From an uncultured Parabacteroides sp. (GTDB lineage Bacteria; Bacteroidota; Bacteroidia; Bacteroidales; Tannerellaceae), in assembly GCA_937890135.1 (NCBI GenBank), contig CALBYC010000018.1, forward strand, positions 1 to 19,862: DNA of 19,862 nucleotides, in the 5' to 3' direction. This document shows positions 1 to 7,850 of this stretch, in pieces (position 1 is the first letter of the stretch; every line of letters begins with the position of its first letter). The translations under genes were made by a program, and so were the position numbers. The notes under the pieces were generated by a model that saw only the letters and a list, made by a program, of their open reading frames with translations, was not told the origin of the DNA and did not search any database.

Positions 1-1222
1 CTTTCGTCAAATCCTCAACCCTTGCCCTGTCATGGACAAGCTTGCTGTTCGTAGCATCATACAAATGAAGAGCATTGCTGACCTCCTTGCCAGCGGCAAG
101 GATCGTCTGCTGGTAATTCATTTGCGCAATCTTTTCTTCAGCTTTCGTCACCTTCAAGTTCGCAACCAGTTTCCCGTTGTTGAAAATAGGCTGTGCCAAA
201 GAAGCCAAAGCCTGGAACATGAACTGGCCCGGGTTGGAAACCGTCACGCCGGATCCGTTCGTCCATCCAGCTGTGGCCGTAATGCTAAGGCCGGGATAGA
301 AAGCGGCGCGGGCCTGATTCGTCGAATAGTAAGCCTTCGCCAACGTCATTTCCGCAATCTTCACGTCCGGACGATTCTCCAGAAGTTGCAAAGGCACACC
401 CGCCATCAATTGCTCGGGCATCACCTGCTCATCCAATGTGCTACGGTCTATTCTCTGCGGGGCCTTGGCCAATAAGACGGAAAGTGAATTTTCCGTTTCT
501 CGGACGCTTCGTTTCAAATCAATCAAGGAAGCCTGGACAGCTTCGTAAGCTGCCCTGATTTGCGTCACTGCAGCTTCGGTCGTCATGCCCGCCATTTTCA
601 TGGCTTCCATGACACGAACGTTTTCTTTGTAAATATCGACCGTTTCCGCCGTTATTTCCACTTGGCGATCTAGCATCAACAAAGTATAATAAGTGTTTGC
701 AATGCCACTGATAAGCTGTGAACGTACTGCCTGACGGGAATATTCGCTCTGAAGGAGCGCGGTCTTTTGACTACGGCTCGCATTCAGCAATTTGCCAAAC
801 AAATCGACTTGCCAAGTAGCCGCTAACGGCGTAGAATATGCCTTTGCATAATCCCCTCCGCCCAAGGTAGTAATAGTCCCTTGTGGGGCAAAGTTGATGG
901 ACGGGAGATAAGCAAGGCGTGCGGATGTAAGCAGAACTTTCGCTTCTTCCACCCGCAATACAGCAGCTTGCATGTCCACGTTATTTTCCAAACCCTCCTC
1001 GATAAGAGCCTGTAATTTGGGATCCGTGAAAATCTCCTTCCAAGACACATTGCCGATGTTGGTTGTGTCAGCCACAGCCAATGTGTCTGTCTCGGAGACA
1101 GGATCACGGTAAATCCCGGAAGCATTGATTGACTCTGGACGGTCGTATGCTTTGTAGATATGGCAACTGCTTAACAAAGCAGTTGCACACATCGCCATGA
1201 TTATATTTCTTTTCTGAATCAT
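1..1222 (-). CDS. Outer-membrane factor of RND efflux pump (OprM/NodT-type lipoprotein), C-terminus cut off
   Basis: Outer-membrane channel of a tripartite efflux pump; TolC/OprM-family proteins form trimeric tunnels that dock on the periplasmic adaptor and pass drugs out of the cell. Read from an ATG at 1222, the frame stays open to the window edge, giving 407 visible residues; the usual length is about 460-480, so only the C-terminal part is missing. The N-terminus (MIQKRNIIMAMCATALLSSC) is a lipoprotein signal with lipobox LSSC. Residues 60-200 and 270-400 form the two OEP repeats, with typical phrases such as WQVDLFGKL, ENRPDVKIAE, ARAAFYPGLSI and AQPIFNNGKL. It starts only 10 bp after the pump gene stops, so it is the last visible gene of the adaptor-pump-channel operon. 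Family assignment is secure; the substrate is unknown. Confidence 0.93.
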   Translation of the reverse strand, partial: MIQKRNIIMAMCATALLSSCHIYKAYDRPESINASGIYRDPVSETDTLAVADTTNIGNVSWKEIFTDPKLQALIEEGLENNVDMQAAVLRVEEAKVLLTSARLAYLPSINFAPQGTITTLGGGDYAKAYSTPLAATWQVDLFGKLLNASRSQKTALLQSEYSRQAVRSQLISGIANTYYTLLMLDRQVEITAETVDIYKENVRVMEAMKMAGMTTEAAVTQIRAAYEAVQASLIDLKRSVRETENSLSVLLAKAPQRIDRSTLDEQVMPEQLMAGVPLQLLENRPDVKIAEMTLAKAYYSTNQARAAFYPGLSITATAGWTNGSGVTVSNPGQFMFQALASLAQPIFNNGKLVANLKVTKAEEKIAQMNYQQTILAAGKEVSNALHLYDATNSKLVHDRARVEDLTK

Positions 1223-1232
1223 AAAATTTCTC

Positions 1233-4200
1233 TTATTTCTTTGCGTATTGTTCAATTTCCGGATTCATATCGCTGTTGTCCAAATCATCCCATTTGAGAG
1301 GCTTAACCTTTTCCTGCAAGTATTGGAAAACAACGAACAGTACCGGAACAATAAAAATCTGGAAGATCATACCTATCAACATACCTCCGATGGCAGAAGC
1401 TCCCAATGTGCGGTTGCCATGCGCGCCTGCACCTGTTGCAATCAACAGTGGAATCAAACCGACAATCATGGCCAATGAGGTCATCAAAATAGGACGTAAA
1501 CGTGCTGCAGCACCTAAGACTGCAGCCCAGCTGATGCTCATTCCCATTTTACGACGGTCAAGGGCAAATTCTACAATCAGGATGGCGTTCTTTGCCAAAA
1601 GACCCATCAACATAATCAAAGCGATCTGCATGTAAATATCATTGGACATGGTGCCGATAATCATCTTCAAGGCAGATATGCTGCCCAATGCCGCAAAACC
1701 ATTGACGAAAATGAAGCTTCCCATCAAACCGAACGGGATAGATAACAATACCGCAAACGGCAGGAGATAACTTTCATACTGCGCACTCAACAACAAGAAC
1801 ACGAATACGAAGCAAAGGAGGAAAATCAGGCCGGTTGTACTACCACTCGTCTCCGCCTCTTCACGCGCCATGCCTCCCAATTCATAACCGAATCCTGCAG
1901 GAAGGTTTGTTTTTGCCACTTCGGAAATGGCAGCCAGTGCCTGCCCTGACGTATAACCTGAAGCAGGCGAAACCATCACCTTGATGGAAGTATAAAGGTT
2001 GAAACGGTTGATGATATCCGGTCCGTATACTTTCCTTAAAGAAACGAACTGGGTAATCGGAGCCATTTCATCGCCATTCCTGACCATGATGCGGTTCAAG
2101 GTCTCTTCGTTCTTTCTGTCATCGGGCGAACCCTGTACCATGACACGGTACATCTTACCAAAACGGTTAAAGTTGGATGCATACAAACCTCCATAATAAC
2201 CTTGCATGGTGGACAAAATGGCACTTGGGCTAATGCCGGCTTTCTTACATGCCGCCACATCGATGTCCAACATATATTGCGGGAAATTCGCATTAAAGGT
2301 AGTTTGCGCCGTATTGATTTCGGGACGGGCTTTCAAAGCTTCCATATAGCTGTTCACCACATCCGAGAAATGGTCCAATGTACCACCCGTCTTATCCTGC
2401 ATGTTCAGCTCGATATCACTTGACGCAGAGTAGCCTGGAATCATCGGAGGAGTAAAGAACAGCACCTGAGCATCCTTGATGACTTTCTGGGCACGCATGA
2501 ACAAGGTGGCATAAATGATGTCCGCATTCTGCATCAATGAACGTTCTTCCCAATCTTTCAATTTAACAATGACTGAACCATATCCCGGACCTTGCCCCCC
2601 GATGAAGCTATATCCTGAAATGATTGTACGGGATTCCACAGATGGGTCGGATGCGACCAAACTGTCGACTTGATTCAGGATTTCCATTGCCCTTTCTTGC
2701 GAAGTACCGGCAGGCATGGTGATGGCACCCATGATAGTACCTGTATCTTCTGTCGGAACCATACCGGTCGGCGTACTTTGCATTAATACGGCAAGAATAA
2801 CAATAGAGGCAGCAACAATGCAGAAAGAAAGGACTTTCTTTTGGATAAAGAAAACAACTCGTTTCTTATATCCTTGCAGAAGCTTGTCATATGCCACGTT
2901 GAACGAAGCATGGAAACGAGAGATAAAGGTCGATTTCTTCTCATGCCCTTCCTCATCGTGAGGTTTCAAGAACAATGCACAAAGAGCCGGTGACAATGTC
3001 AAGGCATTCAATGCGGAGAAACCGATGGCAATTGCCATGGTCAAACCGAACTGCCGGTAAAATGTTCCGGCAGTTCCTTCCATGAAACTTACCGGTACAA
3101 ACACGGACATCATGACCAAAGTAATGGAAACGATGGCTCCACCCAGTTCGCTCATGGCATCAATGGAAGCTTGCTTTACAGACTTGTAGCCTTGATCCAA
3201 CTTGGCGTGGACTCCCTCCACGACGACTATGGCATCATCGACCACAATGGCAATCGCCAATACCATGGCAGACAGTGTCAACAAGTTCAAGCTGAAACCT
3301 ATAATCTTTAAGACGAAGAAAGTACCAATCAAAGCTACCGGGATGGCAATCGCCGGAATCAAGGTGGAACGCATATCCTGCAAGAAGACATATACCACGA
3401 TAAACACCAAGATGAACGCCTCGATCAAAGTCTTGACTACCTCATGGATGGAAGCGAACAAGAAATCGTTGGCGCTCTGGGCAATATTGATATCCATGCC
3501 TGCCGGCAAATTTTCTTGCGCTTCTTTCAACAATTCCTCCAAGTCCATGATGGTTTGCGTAGCATTTGTTCCAGCCATCTGGAAAATGATACCCGTAACA
3601 GCCTTATGCCCGTTAACCGTATTGTTGAAAGAATAGCTCAAACGGCCAAGCTCAATAGTGGAAACGTCACCCAAACGGAGGATTTCGCCATCGGGCAAAG
3701 CTTTCACCACGATATTTTCAAATTCCTCCTGCTCTTGCAAACGGCCTTTGTAACGGATCGTGTATTGATAAGTTTGATTACCCTGTTCTCCAAACTGTCC
3801 TGGAGCAGCTTCGATATTTTGTTCAGCCAACGCAGAAGAAATGTCAGACGGTATCAAGTTGTACTTTGCCATGATATCCGGCTTCAACCAAATGCGCATC
3901 GCATAGTCTTGTCCCATGACCATGGCATCACCCACGCCTTTCACACGTTTCAACTCAGGGATGATATTGATGTTGGCATAGTTTTCCAAGAACTCGATAT
4001 TGTACTTGTCTTCGGTATCCACTACGGAGAAAATCAACAACATGGAGGTCTGTCTCTTTTGGGTAGTCACACCGATTTTAGTCACTTCCTGAGGCAGCAA
4101 ACCTTGAGCCATGGAAACACGGTTCTGGACGTTTACCGCTGCCATGTCCGGGTCTGTCCCTTGCTTGAAATAAACAGAGATGGAAGCGGAACCGGTATTC

Positions 4201-4451
4201 GTTGCGGAAGAACTGATGTACATCATGTTTTCCACGCCATTGATTTGGTCCTCCAGCGGGGCGATAACAGAGTTCAGGACAGTCTGCGCATTCGCTCCTG
4301 TATACGTTGCACTCACCGAAACGGTAGGAGGTGCGATATCCGGATACTGTGTAATAGGCAGAGTGGTCAAACCAATCACACCCAAGATGACAATCAATAT
4401 AGAAATTACCGTTGACAGTACCGGGCGGTTAATAAATCTATCTAACTTCAT
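1233..4451 (-). CDS. RND multidrug efflux transporter, inner-membrane pump (AcrB/MexB-like, HAE1 family)
   Basis: Proton-driven inner-membrane pump that captures hydrophobic or amphiphilic compounds from the periplasm and hands them to the outer-membrane channel. Its 1072 residues match the HAE1 length. The N-terminus (MKLDRFINRP then a membrane helix at 11-29) is standard. Relay residues are in place: the Asp pair D405/D406 in TM4 (AIVVDDAIVVVE), K954 in TM10 (GLLAKNAILIVEFA) and R986 (RLRPILMTSL). Two large periplasmic loops lie at about 30-335 and 560-870. The C-terminal tail is hydrophilic. It lies 62 bp after the adaptor gene and 10 bp before the channel gene, so the three are almost surely co-transcribed. 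HAE1 rather than a heavy-metal (HME) pump is inferred from overall similarity to AcrB; the substrate range cannot be read from the sequence. Confidence 0.96.
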   Translation of the reverse strand: MKLDRFINRPVLSTVISILIVILGVIGLTTLPITQYPDIAPPTVSVSATYTGANAQTVLNSVIAPLEDQINGVENMMYISSSATNTGSASISVYFKQGTDPDMAAVNVQNRVSMAQGLLPQEVTKIGVTTQKRQTSMLLIFSVVDTEDKYNIEFLENYANINIIPELKRVKGVGDAMVMGQDYAMRIWLKPDIMAKYNLIPSDISSALAEQNIEAAPGQFGEQGNQTYQYTIRYKGRLQEQEEFENIVVKALPDGEILRLGDVSTIELGRLSYSFNNTVNGHKAVTGIIFQMAGTNATQTIMDLEELLKEAQENLPAGMDINIAQSANDFLFASIHEVVKTLIEAFILVFIVVYVFLQDMRSTLIPAIAIPVALIGTFFVLKIIGFSLNLLTLSAMVLAIAIVVDDAIVVVEGVHAKLDQGYKSVKQASIDAMSELGGAIVSITLVMMSVFVPVSFMEGTAGTFYRQFGLTMAIAIGFSALNALTLSPALCALFLKPHDEEGHEKKSTFISRFHASFNVAYDKLLQGYKKRVVFFIQKKVLSFCIVAASIVILAVLMQSTPTGMVPTEDTGTIMGAITMPAGTSQERAMEILNQVDSLVASDPSVESRTIISGYSFIGGQGPGYGSVIVKLKDWEERSLMQNADIIYATLFMRAQKVIKDAQVLFFTPPMIPGYSASSDIELNMQDKTGGTLDHFSDVVNSYMEALKARPEINTAQTTFNANFPQYMLDIDVAACKKAGISPSAILSTMQGYYGGLYASNFNRFGKMYRVMVQGSPDDRKNEETLNRIMVRNGDEMAPITQFVSLRKVYGPDIINRFNLYTSIKVMVSPASGYTSGQALAAISEVAKTNLPAGFGYELGGMAREEAETSGSTTGLIFLLCFVFVFLLLSAQYESYLLPFAVLLSIPFGLMGSFIFVNGFAALGSISALKMIIGTMSNDIYMQIALIMLMGLLAKNAILIVEFALDRRKMGMSISWAAVLGAAARLRPILMTSLAMIVGLIPLLIATGAGAHGNRTLGASAIGGMLIGMIFQIFIVPVLFVVFQYLQEKVKPLKWDDLDNSDMNPEIEQYAKK

Positions 4452-4513
4452 TTATTTTTGTGTTTTAATATTTGCATTTATGACCTGGATTTACATTGCA
4501 GTGAAGCTTCGGA

Positions 4514-5722
4514 TTATTTAAAAGCCGTTGCGATGTTACCATCGTGTTGGTCTTTCAATGCCTGTTCATATTTGGCTTTCTTCTGTTCCGGGGTAATCGG
4601 GGTAATCTTTTGCCCGTCCTTCAATACCTGAACCCCTTCTACCACTATTTTGTCGCCTTCCTTCAACCCGCTGGTCACCAAGTAATTCTTTCCGTCATTC
4701 AAATTGAAAACCTTAATTTCCGTATGCTTGACGGTTCCATCCGACTGAAGGACATAGACGAATTTCTTATCCTGGATATCTTGCGTGGCTGATTGCGGAA
4801 TGACAAATATGTTATCGATAGTATAAGGGAACATGACATTTGCCATGCCTCCGCTTCGCAAAATATTCTGCTCGTTCGGGAAGATGGCGCGCATGCTCAC
4901 AGAACCTGTCGACTGGTCGATCACGCCGCTAACCGCATCGATTTTACCCGAATTGGCATAAATAGTCCCATCGGCCAGCTGCAATTTGATTTCCGGCATT
5001 TTCTCCAATTGTTCCTTCAAAGTGCCTCCCGCCTTAGTCAAGCGCAACAAGTCCTTTTCGGTCATGGAGAAGTAAACATACATCTGCTTGATGGCAGAGA
5101 CGGTAGTCAACGGTTTGGATACAGACGGGCTCACTAAACTTCCCACACGGTAGGGGAAGGTCCCAATGACACCATCCGACGGACTTGTCACGGTGCAGAA
5201 TCCTAAATTCTGACGTGCCGACGTTAATGCCGCCTCAGCCTGCGCCAAAGCTGCTTTAGCCGTCAACAAATTATTTTGTGCAGTTTGATACTCAAAGTCA
5301 CTGATGATCTTTTGGTCATGCAGGATCCGCTTGTTGGCTTCGGTTGACTTAACCGTCTCCAAATTGGCTTTTGCGGATTCCACGCCAGCTTTTGCCTGGT
5401 TGAATGCTGCCTGGTACTGGGTAGGGTCTATTTGGAACAAAGCCTGGCCTTTTCGAACAGTCGCCCCCTCATCCACACACAGTTTCACGATAAACCCAGA
5501 TACTTGAGGACGTATTTCAATATCCTGCGTACCTTTGATCGTTGCCGGATAAGAAGTGGTTTGGTCGCTTGAAGATGCGCTCACCGCAGATACAGCAAAT
5601 TCATCATCACCTAATTTCATTCCACCTTGGCTGTTTCCGCAAGAGAATAAAATAAACCCGGCAGCACACATAGCCATAAGTTTGCTTTGGGTTACAAAAA
5701 ATTTCAAGAAATGCTTCTTCAT
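4514..5722 (-). CDS. RND efflux periplasmic adaptor lipoprotein (AcrA/MexA-like membrane fusion protein)
   Basis: Periplasmic adaptor that bridges the inner-membrane pump and outer-membrane channel. The 402 residues are the normal length. A signal sequence ends in lipobox LFSC with the acylated Cys at 28. The order is: first half of the biotinyl-lipoyl domain (about 65-100, VSGFIVKLCVDEGATVRKGQ), an Ala/Gln-rich coiled-coil hairpin (101-172), second lipoyl half (175-210, SPSDGVIG), beta-barrel (about 212-290) and membrane-proximal domain, ending in an Ala/Lys-rich tail. It is the first gene of the efflux operon. Upstream on the minus strand lie a TACCTTTG box (5787-5794) and an 18-bp palindrome (5760-5777), giving an expected leader of about 58 nt. 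I infer repressor control; no regulator gene is visible within the window. Confidence 0.95.
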   Translation of the reverse strand: MKKHFLKFFVTQSKLMAMCAAGFILFSCGNSQGGMKLGDDEFAVSAVSASSSDQTTSYPATIKGTQDIEIRPQVSGFIVKLCVDEGATVRKGQALFQIDPTQYQAAFNQAKAGVESAKANLETVKSTEANKRILHDQKIISDFEYQTAQNNLLTAKAALAQAEAALTSARQNLGFCTVTSPSDGVIGTFPYRVGSLVSPSVSKPLTTVSAIKQMYVYFSMTEKDLLRLTKAGGTLKEQLEKMPEIKLQLADGTIYANSGKIDAVSGVIDQSTGSVSMRAIFPNEQNILRSGGMANVMFPYTIDNIFVIPQSATQDIQDKKFVYVLQSDGTVKHTEIKVFNLNDGKNYLVTSGLKEGDKIVVEGVQVLKDGQKITPITPEQKKAKYEQALKDQHDGNIATAFK

Positions 5723-5759
5723 ATATTGATTATTTGAATAAATATTTACAACTTGTCTT

Positions 5760-5777
5760 TATTGAATTAATTCAATA
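5760..5777. promoter_or_regulatory. 18-bp perfect palindrome, likely operator of the efflux operon
   Basis: TATTGAATTAATTCAATA reads the same on both strands. It lies 9 bp downstream of the predicted -7 box of the adaptor gene, so it overlaps or directly follows the expected start of transcription near 5780. This is where repressors of the TetR or MarR type commonly bind to control efflux operons. The palindrome and its position are seen directly; the repressor is inferred. It is AT-rich, so some palindromic character could arise by chance, but 18 perfect bases are unlikely to. Confidence 0.6.
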
Positions 5778-5786
5778 TTACTGATG

Positions 5787-5794
5787 CAAAGGTA
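5787..5794 (-). promoter_or_regulatory. Bacteroidetes-type -7 box for the efflux operon
   Basis: On the minus strand the sequence is TACCTTTG, an exact match to the Bacteroidetes primary-sigma -7 consensus TAnnTTTG. It lies 64 bp upstream of the adaptor ATG at 5722. I cannot find a convincing TTTG -33 element at the usual 19-21 bp spacing; the region there reads CTGCCAGA. A weak -33 would fit a regulated promoter. Confidence 0.6.
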
Positions 5795-6038
5795 CAGAAT
5801 TTCTTTATAATCTGGCAGAGATAAGAAATGTTTTTAACCTTAATTGGGTGCGTCATCTCATAATTGACAAAAAGCATTTAATGAATTGGTGTAGAATGAA
5901 TAAAGAATGTTCCAGACAACAATAACCGAACGTCTCTTTAATTAATATTGCTTTAGGAAAGGATGGAAAGGGAAGGGCGGTTAAACAAAAAACGGCAGCC
6001 ACAGCCAGTTGAAAAAACGGTCGTATCCTTTCCCAAAA

Positions 6039-6074
6039 ACGGATGCAATCCGTCTCAAAAGAGGCCGCATCCGT
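6039..6074. other. Stable hairpin in a gene-free, GC-rich intergenic stretch; possible structured RNA
   Basis: ACGGATGC (6039-6046) is exactly complementary to GCATCCGT (6067-6074). Inside lies a second stem with an AAAA loop (GTCTC at 6052-6056 with GAGGC at 6061-6065, one G-U pair). An alternative hairpin uses ACGGAT/ATCCGT at 6039-6053. The surrounding 5960-6180 is GC-richer than the flanking AT-rich DNA and repeats ATCCGT-like words. The only frame open across it (5963-6394) has unconvincing composition and overlaps the next gene out of frame. No U-run follows, so it is not a standard terminator. It could be a small RNA or a degenerate repeat remnant. Confidence 0.3.
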
Positions 6075-6216
6075 CAGGGGAATCCGTCGGCACGAAAAGG
6101 GGAATCCATGCCGGCCATTTCCCCCGGAAGATACGCCCGGTCGATTCCGGACAACTCCAAAAGCTATGCAGCCAAGGCATAATTGTTCAGACTAATTTAA
6201 ATAATTTATCAAAAGT

Positions 6217-6248
6217 ATTGTCCATTTCAGCAGAAACCCATAACTTTG
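6217..6248 (+). promoter_or_regulatory. Promoter for the membrane-protein gene at 6276
   Basis: ATTG (6217-6220), a near match to the -33 TTTG element, is followed after 20 bp by TAACTTTG (6241-6248), an exact TAnnTTTG -7 box. Transcription would begin near 6254, about 22 nt before the ATG at 6276. Spacing and both boxes agree with the established Bacteroidetes promoter, which also supports the 6276 start. Confidence 0.65.
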
Positions 6249-6275
6249 ACTTTGTAAATTCAAAAGCTACATATC

Positions 6276-6908
6276 ATGAACAATTCTATCAAAGTATCAG
6301 ACGTGTTCCAACCGAGTTGGAAATATACCAAGTCCCAAATTTGGATCTTAGCCGGATTATATATCGGATATATAATCATCTATTTCACTCTTAGCATATT
6401 CATGCTACCAGCAGGCAACACCATCATTGGCAATTTGCTGAGTTTTTTAGTCAGCATGATTATAACAACGATGTTTTATTTAGGCTACATCAAAAACATG
6501 TTCCAGACAATGGAAGAAGAGGAACCCCAATTCTCCGCCTACCTGCAAAGCCCCAAGAAAGTCATCAATGCCGTCTTAGCCTCGTTGGCTTACGGCGTGG
6601 CGGTATCGTTTGCCACGATATTATTCATAATACCGGGCATTTATGTCGGGCTGAGACTGCAATTCTATCTCATGTTCATCGTTGAGGAAAACGCAGGGTG
6701 CATAGAATCTTTGAAGAAAAGCTGGGCGATTACCCGGGGGAAATTCGGCATCCTGTTCCTTTTAGCGGTTACAGAAATTTTGATTATTCTCATCGGCGCA
6801 TGCCTTTTAGGCATCGGAATATTTGTCGCATTGCCTCTTGTCGCCATGATGGGGTGCTACACGTATCGTCTGTTGAATGACCCTCTCAGGTCCGGGGAAC
6901 GAGAATAA
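6276..6908 (+). CDS. Polytopic integral membrane protein of unknown function (YciC/DUF975-like)
   Basis: A 210-residue membrane protein that I cannot assign a reaction. Hydrophobic segments lie at about 23-44, 49-71, 97-119, 120-136, 156-178 and 179-194, giving five or six membrane passes. A short acidic loop (TMEEEEPQF, 78-86) follows the second. The phrase IIPGIYVGLRLQFYLMFIV, then a polar stretch with ESLKKSWAITRGKFG (144-158) before the next helices, resembles the YciC (UPF0259), DUF975 and GDPD-membrane-domain group of small membrane proteins. That resemblance is from memory and is moderate. A good promoter precedes it. The M23 peptidase starts 64 bp downstream on the same strand, so the two may be co-expressed. 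Confidence 0.8.
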   Translation: MNNSIKVSDVFQPSWKYTKSQIWILAGLYIGYIIIYFTLSIFMLPAGNTIIGNLLSFLVSMIITTMFYLGYIKNMFQTMEEEEPQFSAYLQSPKKVINAVLASLAYGVAVSFATILFIIPGIYVGLRLQFYLMFIVEENAGCIESLKKSWAITRGKFGILFLLAVTEILIILIGACLLGIGIFVALPLVAMMGCYTYRLLNDPLRSGERE

Positions 6909-6943
6909 AGTTTTTTTGCATAGGATTTAAGCTCTTTTTGTTA

Positions 6944-6951
6944 TAATTTTG
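6944..6951 (+). promoter_or_regulatory. Possible -7 box for the M23 peptidase gene
   Basis: TAATTTTG matches TAnnTTTG and lies 21 bp before the ATG at 6973. The nearest T-rich TTTG (6915-6918) is 25 bp upstream, too far for a normal -33 element, so the promoter is uncertain. If real, transcription would start inside the left arm of the inverted repeat 6947-6990, making that repeat a DNA operator rather than an RNA hairpin. Confidence 0.35.
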
Positions 6952-6990
6952 TCCGGAAAAATAATAATCAAGATGTTTTTCCGGACGAAA
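6947..6990. repeat. Long inverted repeat enclosing the M23 peptidase start codon
   Basis: The left arm TTTTGTCCGGAAAAA (6947-6961) and right arm TTTTTCCGGACGAAA (6976-6990) pair at 14 of 15 positions; the inner 11 bp are perfect and the single exception would be a G-U pair in RNA. The 14-nt spacer is TAATAATCAAGATG, with the ATG (6973-6975) as its last three bases. The right arm is therefore the first codons of the peptidase. Either an RNA hairpin presenting or hiding the start codon, or a protein operator, would explain it. It lacks a terminal U-run and is not terminator-like. Confidence 0.6.
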
Positions 6991-7794
6991 CGCAATAATA
7001 TATACATATGGCTGTTGCTGCTTGGCTTAGCAATAAATGCAACCATCATAAAAGCAATTTCTTTAAAAAAGTCGAAAACGATTCCGCCAGCATTGAAGGA
7101 GGAGATTCATCTCCCATCCCGGCAAATCCCCTTACCCGCCATAGAGTTTCCGACTTTCCCTTACGACACTGAATTGGATTCTTTGGTCTCTCCCCGCAAA
7201 GCCATTACGACCCGATTTACGGCCAGAGACATCAACCACGTAGGCGTGCAAGACCCGGAACGTTTCAAAAGCAGTTCAACTGAAATCATTGATTTATCCA
7301 TGATCCAGGAAAATGATTACGCTTTCCCTTTGCCTGGGGGAAAAGTGATTTCCCCTTACGGAGGGAGACGGAAATACCACTCCGGATACGACATCAAGAC
7401 ATTCCCGAACGATACGATACTCGCGGCTTTCGATGGAGTCGTCCGTTTAGCCAAACCATACGCAGCCTACGGGAATGTCATTGTCATCCGGCACTACAAT
7501 GGCTTGGAAACCGTTTATAGCCATAATTCCAAGAACTTCGTCAAACCTGGAGATGTGGTTAAAGCAGGAAGCCCGATCGGTTTAACCGGGAGAACCGGAC
7601 GTGCCACGACCGCACATTTACATTTCGAGATAAGGATAGATGGCGTACATTTCAATCCGAATTACGTATTTAATTTTCATCGGCACACATTGAAAAAAGA
7701 ATGCTTGATATGCAAGAAAGAAAATGGAAGGATAACCGTGAAGCCTGTGCTTGCCCTGCCTAATTATCTTTTAGACAAAGAAAAGATGAAATGA
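6973..7794 (+). CDS. M23-family (LytM-type) zinc metallopeptidase, likely murein endopeptidase
   Basis: Predicted to cut peptide cross-bridges in peptidoglycan. With the ATG at 6973 it has 273 residues. The frame extends upstream to a TTG at 6949, but that lies inside a possible promoter box, so the ATG is preferred. Residues 1-30 hold a basic stretch and one hydrophobic segment (IYIWLLLLGLAINATII), a signal anchor or signal peptide. The LytM domain is at about 113-235. All expected zinc and catalytic residues are visible: H136 and D140 (HSGYD), H184 (YSHN) and H215/H217 (HLHFE). The tail after 235 contains a CLIC pair of cysteines. No coiled coil is present, unlike EnvC/NlpD activators, so a catalytic role is more likely than an activator role. 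An inverted repeat straddles the start. Confidence 0.9.
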   Translation: MFFRTKRNNIYIWLLLLGLAINATIIKAISLKKSKTIPPALKEEIHLPSRQIPLPAIEFPTFPYDTELDSLVSPRKAITTRFTARDINHVGVQDPERFKSSSTEIIDLSMIQENDYAFPLPGGKVISPYGGRRKYHSGYDIKTFPNDTILAAFDGVVRLAKPYAAYGNVIVIRHYNGLETVYSHNSKNFVKPGDVVKAGSPIGLTGRTGRATTAHLHFEIRIDGVHFNPNYVFNFHRHTLKKECLICKKENGRITVKPVLALPNYLLDKEKMK

Positions 7795-7804
7795 AACTTC
7801 AAGC

Positions 7805-7844
7805 GGCCTGCCACGATAGCAACGAACGTTATCCATGACAGGCC
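7805..7844. terminator. Hairpin between convergent genes, possible bidirectional terminator
   Basis: GGCCTGCCA (7805-7813) pairs with TGACAGGCC (7836-7844) with one mismatch, and an inner stem AACG/CGTT with an AA loop closes it. It lies between the M23 stop (7794) and the end of the DUF4301 gene (7851), the right place for a terminator of both. Neither side has a clear U-run, so termination efficiency is uncertain. Confidence 0.5.
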
Positions 7845-7850
7845 AAACCA

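Noticed and set aside
3444..4415. 323-residue open frame on the plus strand inside the efflux pump gene
   Set aside because: It is antisense to the well-conserved AcrB-like coding sequence, is rich in His/Arg/Gln as antisense shadows are, and has no recognisable domain.
5963..6394. 143-residue open frame on the plus strand in the intergenic region
   Set aside because: Composition is unlike a protein (low-complexity basic start, no recognisable domain), it runs over the promoter at 6217-6248 and overlaps the membrane-protein gene out of frame.
6949..6972. Upstream TTG start for the M23 peptidase
   Set aside because: The TTG lies inside a possible -7 box and the left arm of the inverted repeat; the ATG at 6973 gives a normal N-terminus with a basic stretch and membrane segment.
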